Positions 61,479 to 64,000 of a stretch of 64,000 nucleotides of DNA are shown here, piece by piece. The DNA comes from JAGVSR01 sp963708775. GTDB lineage: Bacteria > Pseudomonadota > Alphaproteobacteria > Rhizobiales > Hyphomicrobiaceae. Under the pieces are notes generated by a model, which worked only from the letters and a program-made list of their open reading frames with translations, was not told the origin of the DNA and made no database searches. The position numbers were made by a program, and so were the translations under genes. Position 1 is the stretch's first letter. Every line of letters starts with the position of its first letter. Location of the stretch: positions 434,001 to 498,000 of the forward strand of contig CAVPTI010000002.1 in NCBI GenBank assembly GCA_963708775.1, given 5' to 3'.

Positions 61479-61637
61479 CCGTGAAAATCTCGCTCGTGTG
61501 CCGGGTCATGGGTGGAACTGGTGAAGCCTGCCGCAGGGCGCGACGAGATGCGATGACCACGCCTCTCTTGTGCAGCACTGCCAGCCGCCTTAGGACCATG
61601 GCTGGACCTAGCATATTCGCTCCAGGAAGGCGAAAGC

Positions 61638-62294
61638 ATGCCCGAACCTCAACTCTCCCTCGTCATCGGCAACAAAACGTGGTCGAGCTGGAGCCTGCGG
61701 CCCTGGCTCGTGCTCAAGCGGTTTTCCATTCCCTTTGACGAGATCGGGATTCAGTTGCGGAAGGCCGAAACCAAGCCCAGCATTCTGGCGCATTCGCCCG
61801 CGGGCAAAGTTCCGGTTCTGCGCGACGGGTCCCTCCTCATCTGGGACAGCCTGGCGATCATCGAATACGTCGCCGACCTTTACCCCGATCGCCCCGTTTG
61901 GCCGCGAGACCGCGTTGCACGGGGCGTGGCACGGGCCGTCTCGGCCGAGATGCACGCCGGTTTTCAGCAACTGCGCGAGGTCTGCCCCATGGACCTTTTC
62001 GCATCGAAACCCATGGAGAGCTTTCCGGAAGGCGTGGAGCACAACATTCGCCGCATCGTGCAAAGCTTCCGCGAGTGCCGCTCCAGATATGGCACCGGCG
62101 GAGCGTTTTTATTCGGCGACTTCAGTGCGGCAGACGCAATGTATGCGCCGGTGTGTTCGCGGTTCCGCACATATGTGCCCGATCTCGCGCGCTTCGGGGA
62201 CGACGGTACGACGGCCGCGTACATCGAAACCATCTTTGCCATGCCGGAGATGGAGGAGTGGGCGGCAGGTGCGCGGACTGAAAGCGCCACCTAA
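61638..62294 (+). CDS. Glutathione S-transferase family protein
   Basis: A 218-residue two-domain GST. The N-terminal thioredoxin-fold domain starts LVIGNKTWSSWSLRPWLVLKRFSIPFDEI, with the Ser of WSSWS in the catalytic position. GKVPVLRDGSLLIWDSLAIIEYVADLYPD is the glutathione-binding region with the cis-Pro. The helical C-terminal domain includes FLFGDFSAADAMYAPVCSRF. Substrate not visible. It diverges from the M17 gene across 160 bp. AGGAAGGCG precedes the start. Confidence 0.93.
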   Translation: MPEPQLSLVIGNKTWSSWSLRPWLVLKRFSIPFDEIGIQLRKAETKPSILAHSPAGKVPVLRDGSLLIWDSLAIIEYVADLYPDRPVWPRDRVARGVARAVSAEMHAGFQQLREVCPMDLFASKPMESFPEGVEHNIRRIVQSFRECRSRYGTGGAFLFGDFSAADAMYAPVCSRFRTYVPDLARFGDDGTTAAYIETIFAMPEMEEWAAGARTESAT

Positions 62295-62432
62295 AAACAC
62301 GACATTTGAGTTGCATCCGCTTCGATCCGCAACACTTAAACTTTTATTGAGACCTGTCCCGGAAACTGACGCCCAAACCAATAGGGCGCGCGAGTGATTC
62401 GCTCGCCGCTTGCTTGTGCGGGAGCAGTGACG

Positions 62433-63374
62433 ATGTCGGGTAAGCCGGAAACCAGGGTACGCAATCGTCATGCGGCGATCATCGGGCGAGCGGCCGTGCT
62501 GGCCCTCGCCACTCTGACGGGAGCGTGCTCCGGTCTGTCTGAGGATACGGGACTTGATCTGCTGGCTTCCTCGAAGCCTCCCGCAGACACGCGTCAGGCG
62601 AACGAAGGTGGTCAGCCGCAATCGGAACTGGGCAAGGCGACGGAGTACTGGGGCAAGGAATTCGCCAAAAATCCGGCGAACTCGGAAGCCGCGGTCGCCT
62701 ATGCAAAGAACCTTAAGGCGCTCGGAAATAAATCGGAAGCGTTCAATGCGTTGCAGCAGGCTTCGCAGGCCAGCCCTGACAGCAAGGACGTCGCCGCGGA
62801 GCTTGGACGACTTGCATTGGAATTCGACAAGGTATCCCTTGCCGCCCAGATGCTCGAGTTCGCCGACGACCCGCTGCGGCCGGATTGGCGCGTGGTCTCA
62901 GCGCGGGGCGCGGCACTCGCGAAGCTCGGAAAGTACAAGGAGGCGGTGCAGCACCTGGAGCGCGCCAATATGCTCGCACCGGATCAGATTGCGGTGCAGA
63001 ACAATCTAGCGCTCGCTTACGCCATGAATGGCGATGCGCCCAAGGCCGAGACGATGCTGCGTCAGGCCGTGGCGCGCGACGGCGGCAATGTGAAAACGAA
63101 GCAGAACCTCGCCCTCGTGCTCGGCCTACAGGGTAAGTATGACGAGGCGACACAGATCGGCGCTACGGCAGTTGCAGCAGATGTGGCGCGCGAGAATACG
63201 AACCTCGTTCGTCAGATGGTGAAGCTCGATCCGAAGGCCACGACACCGTATACGGCTCCGCCAGCGGTCGCGGCCGCACCTCAAGCGATAGCGCCTGTCG
63301 CGTTCAAGCCGGCCGCGATCGACACATCTTCATCGGGTGATTGGGGCACCACCGTCGTGTCCTCGGCGCCTTGA
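62433..63374 (+). CDS. Tetratricopeptide repeat lipoprotein (TadD-like)
   Basis: A 313-residue protein with the start at 62433 chosen for GGGAG about 8 bp upstream; the frame is open from 62394. The N-terminus carries a lipoprotein signal (AAIIGRAAVLALATLTGAC, lipobox LTGAC). Several TPR units follow (~60-245): NSEAAVAYAKNLKALGNKSEAFNAL, DWRVVSARGAALAKLGKYKEAVQHLERA, QIAVQNNLALAYAMNGDAPKAETML. The architecture resembles TadD, the pilotin-like lipoprotein of Flp pilus assembly, but no other tad genes are in the window. The C-terminal ~50 residues are Ala/Pro-rich. Confidence 0.78.
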   Translation: MSGKPETRVRNRHAAIIGRAAVLALATLTGACSGLSEDTGLDLLASSKPPADTRQANEGGQPQSELGKATEYWGKEFAKNPANSEAAVAYAKNLKALGNKSEAFNALQQASQASPDSKDVAAELGRLALEFDKVSLAAQMLEFADDPLRPDWRVVSARGAALAKLGKYKEAVQHLERANMLAPDQIAVQNNLALAYAMNGDAPKAETMLRQAVARDGGNVKTKQNLALVLGLQGKYDEATQIGATAVAADVARENTNLVRQMVKLDPKATTPYTAPPAVAAAPQAIAPVAFKPAAIDTSSSGDWGTTVVSSAP

Positions 63375-63377
63375 GGC

Positions 63378-64000
63378 TCACCGGTTGAACCGGTGCATAA
63401 ACCGGCGATCGATCCAGTCCTTCCATAGCCAGGCCCAACGACCGGCCGCGGCAATCGAACCGCGGCTGGCAATCGCTGATTTCTCGCCGAGCGAGACCAA
63501 AGACAAGTACGCCCGCTGTGGGACGAACGGGTCGAGCAGGCGTGTTTCAAGATGGCCGCGCAGTTGCCGCGCCAGAACCGGACCTTGCCTTACCGCAAAC
63601 ACGCCGGACTTCGGGCGTGGATGTTCGATAACCGTTGCACAATCGCCAGCGGCGAAAATGTCTTCGTCGGTGAGGGTCTGCAGCGTCGGCCGCAGCGCGA
63701 GGTAGCCTGCCGCATCGCGGGCAAGTCCTGTATCCGCAAACCACGCGGGAGCTTTTGCCTTCGTCGAGACGATGGCAGCGTCGCTGGCAATCTGGCGTCC
63801 CGAGCGGAGGCGCACGTGATGCGGCGCGATCTCAACCGCGGTGTCGTGCTCGATGACATCGATGCCGTTTTCCGTCAGCGCCGCGCGAGCGAGCCGCTGT
63901 GCCCTCGGTGGATGACCAGGCAGGACACCGGTTCCGGCAATAAGGCTGTAGGTAAATGGATCCTGTCGGCGTTGCTCCCATGTCTGGGAGGCGGTCAGGC
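63378..64000 (-). CDS. NAD(P)/FAD-dependent oxidoreductase, C-terminal part (cut by window edge)
   Basis: The last ~206 residues of a pyridine nucleotide-disulfide type oxidoreductase; the N-terminal FAD-binding part is beyond the window. Visible are SLIAGTGVLPGHPPRAQRLARAALTENG in outline, then the FAD-binding LTDEDIFAAGDCATVIEH and the membrane-proximal RQGPVLARQLRGHLE. The basic tail WAWLWKDWIDRRFMHRF is also visible. This pattern resembles the oxidoreductase region found fused to SelD in some bacteria; here the protein stops without a SelD domain. The frame is open to the window edge. Convergent with the TPR gene, 3 bp apart. Confidence 0.85.
   Translation of the reverse strand, partial: LTASQTWEQRRQDPFTYSLIAGTGVLPGHPPRAQRLARAALTENGIDVIEHDTAVEIAPHHVRLRSGRQIASDAAIVSTKAKAPAWFADTGLARDAAGYLALRPTLQTLTDEDIFAAGDCATVIEHPRPKSGVFAVRQGPVLARQLRGHLETRLLDPFVPQRAYLSLVSLGEKSAIASRGSIAAAGRWAWLWKDWIDRRFMHRFNR

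Noticed and set aside
1..64000. Mobile elements, CRISPR arrays, tRNA or rRNA genes
   Set aside because: No transposase, integrase, phage or Cas protein appears in any frame, no regularly spaced direct repeats were seen, and no tRNA- or rRNA-like sequence was recognised.

Overview
The window is GC-rich, gene-dense chromosomal DNA from an alphaproteobacterium, most likely of the order Hyphomicrobiales (Rhizobiales). The lineage call is inference. It rests on an EipA/DUF1134 envelope protein, a PstA permease with the long N-terminal extension typical of alphaproteobacteria, the block pyrG-secG-tpiA | ppiD-trp-moaC-moeA, and a glnB-glnA pair behind a sigma-54-type promoter. I see no rRNA, tRNA, CRISPR array, insertion sequence, integrase or phage gene.

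Layout. (1) 0-12 kb: pyrG (cut by the window edge), a lipoprotein, secG, a secreted protein and tpiA read leftward. ppiD, trpE, a SixA-like phosphatase, trpG, trpD, a small anchored protein, trpC, moaC and moeA read rightward. (2) 12-19.3 kb, leftward: cyclopropane fatty acid synthase, then fadE-fadJ-fadI for fatty acid beta-oxidation. (3) 19.5-22.7 kb: a partial sulfur-oxidation set, soxF and soxS diverging from soxY and soxZ, followed by a double-CDGSH iron-sulfur protein. (4) 22.7-30.8 kb: the phosphate regulon phoR-pstS-pstC-pstA-pstB-phoU-phoB. (5) 30.8-43.7 kb: a TetR regulator diverging from a nine-gene run for catabolism of putrescine, GABA and related C3-C5 amino compounds, closed by a strong terminator. 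(6) 43.8-53.3 kb: a small secreted repeat protein, ferredoxin-NADP reductase, and envelope genes (polysaccharide deacetylase, EipA, two L,D-transpeptidases), then photolyase, a TPR protein and a thioesterase. (7) 53.4-57.6 kb: Nnr, glnB-glnA and a small membrane protein. (8) 57.6-64 kb: a gene-poor gap with an orphan hairpin, a DUF4846 protein convergent with an NlpC/P60-M17 peptidase pair, a glutathione S-transferase, a TadD-like TPR lipoprotein and the C-terminal part of an FAD oxidoreductase.

The most striking sequence-level observation is that four otherwise intact genes (moeA, fadE, the polysaccharide deacetylase and nnr) each carry exactly one surplus base. Each splits into two ORFs joined by the same +1 shift, with full family length and intact motifs on both sides. 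Recurrent sequencing or assembly insertion errors are the simplest explanation. Real inactivation or slippage cannot be excluded from sequence alone.

I did not find a clearly new biological system. The best candidates for follow-up are the 95-residue secreted protein built from 29-residue repeats, the DUF4846/NlpC-P60 neighbourhood, the broad omega-amino-acid operon with its candidate TetR operator, and the orphan hairpin at 58.25 kb.
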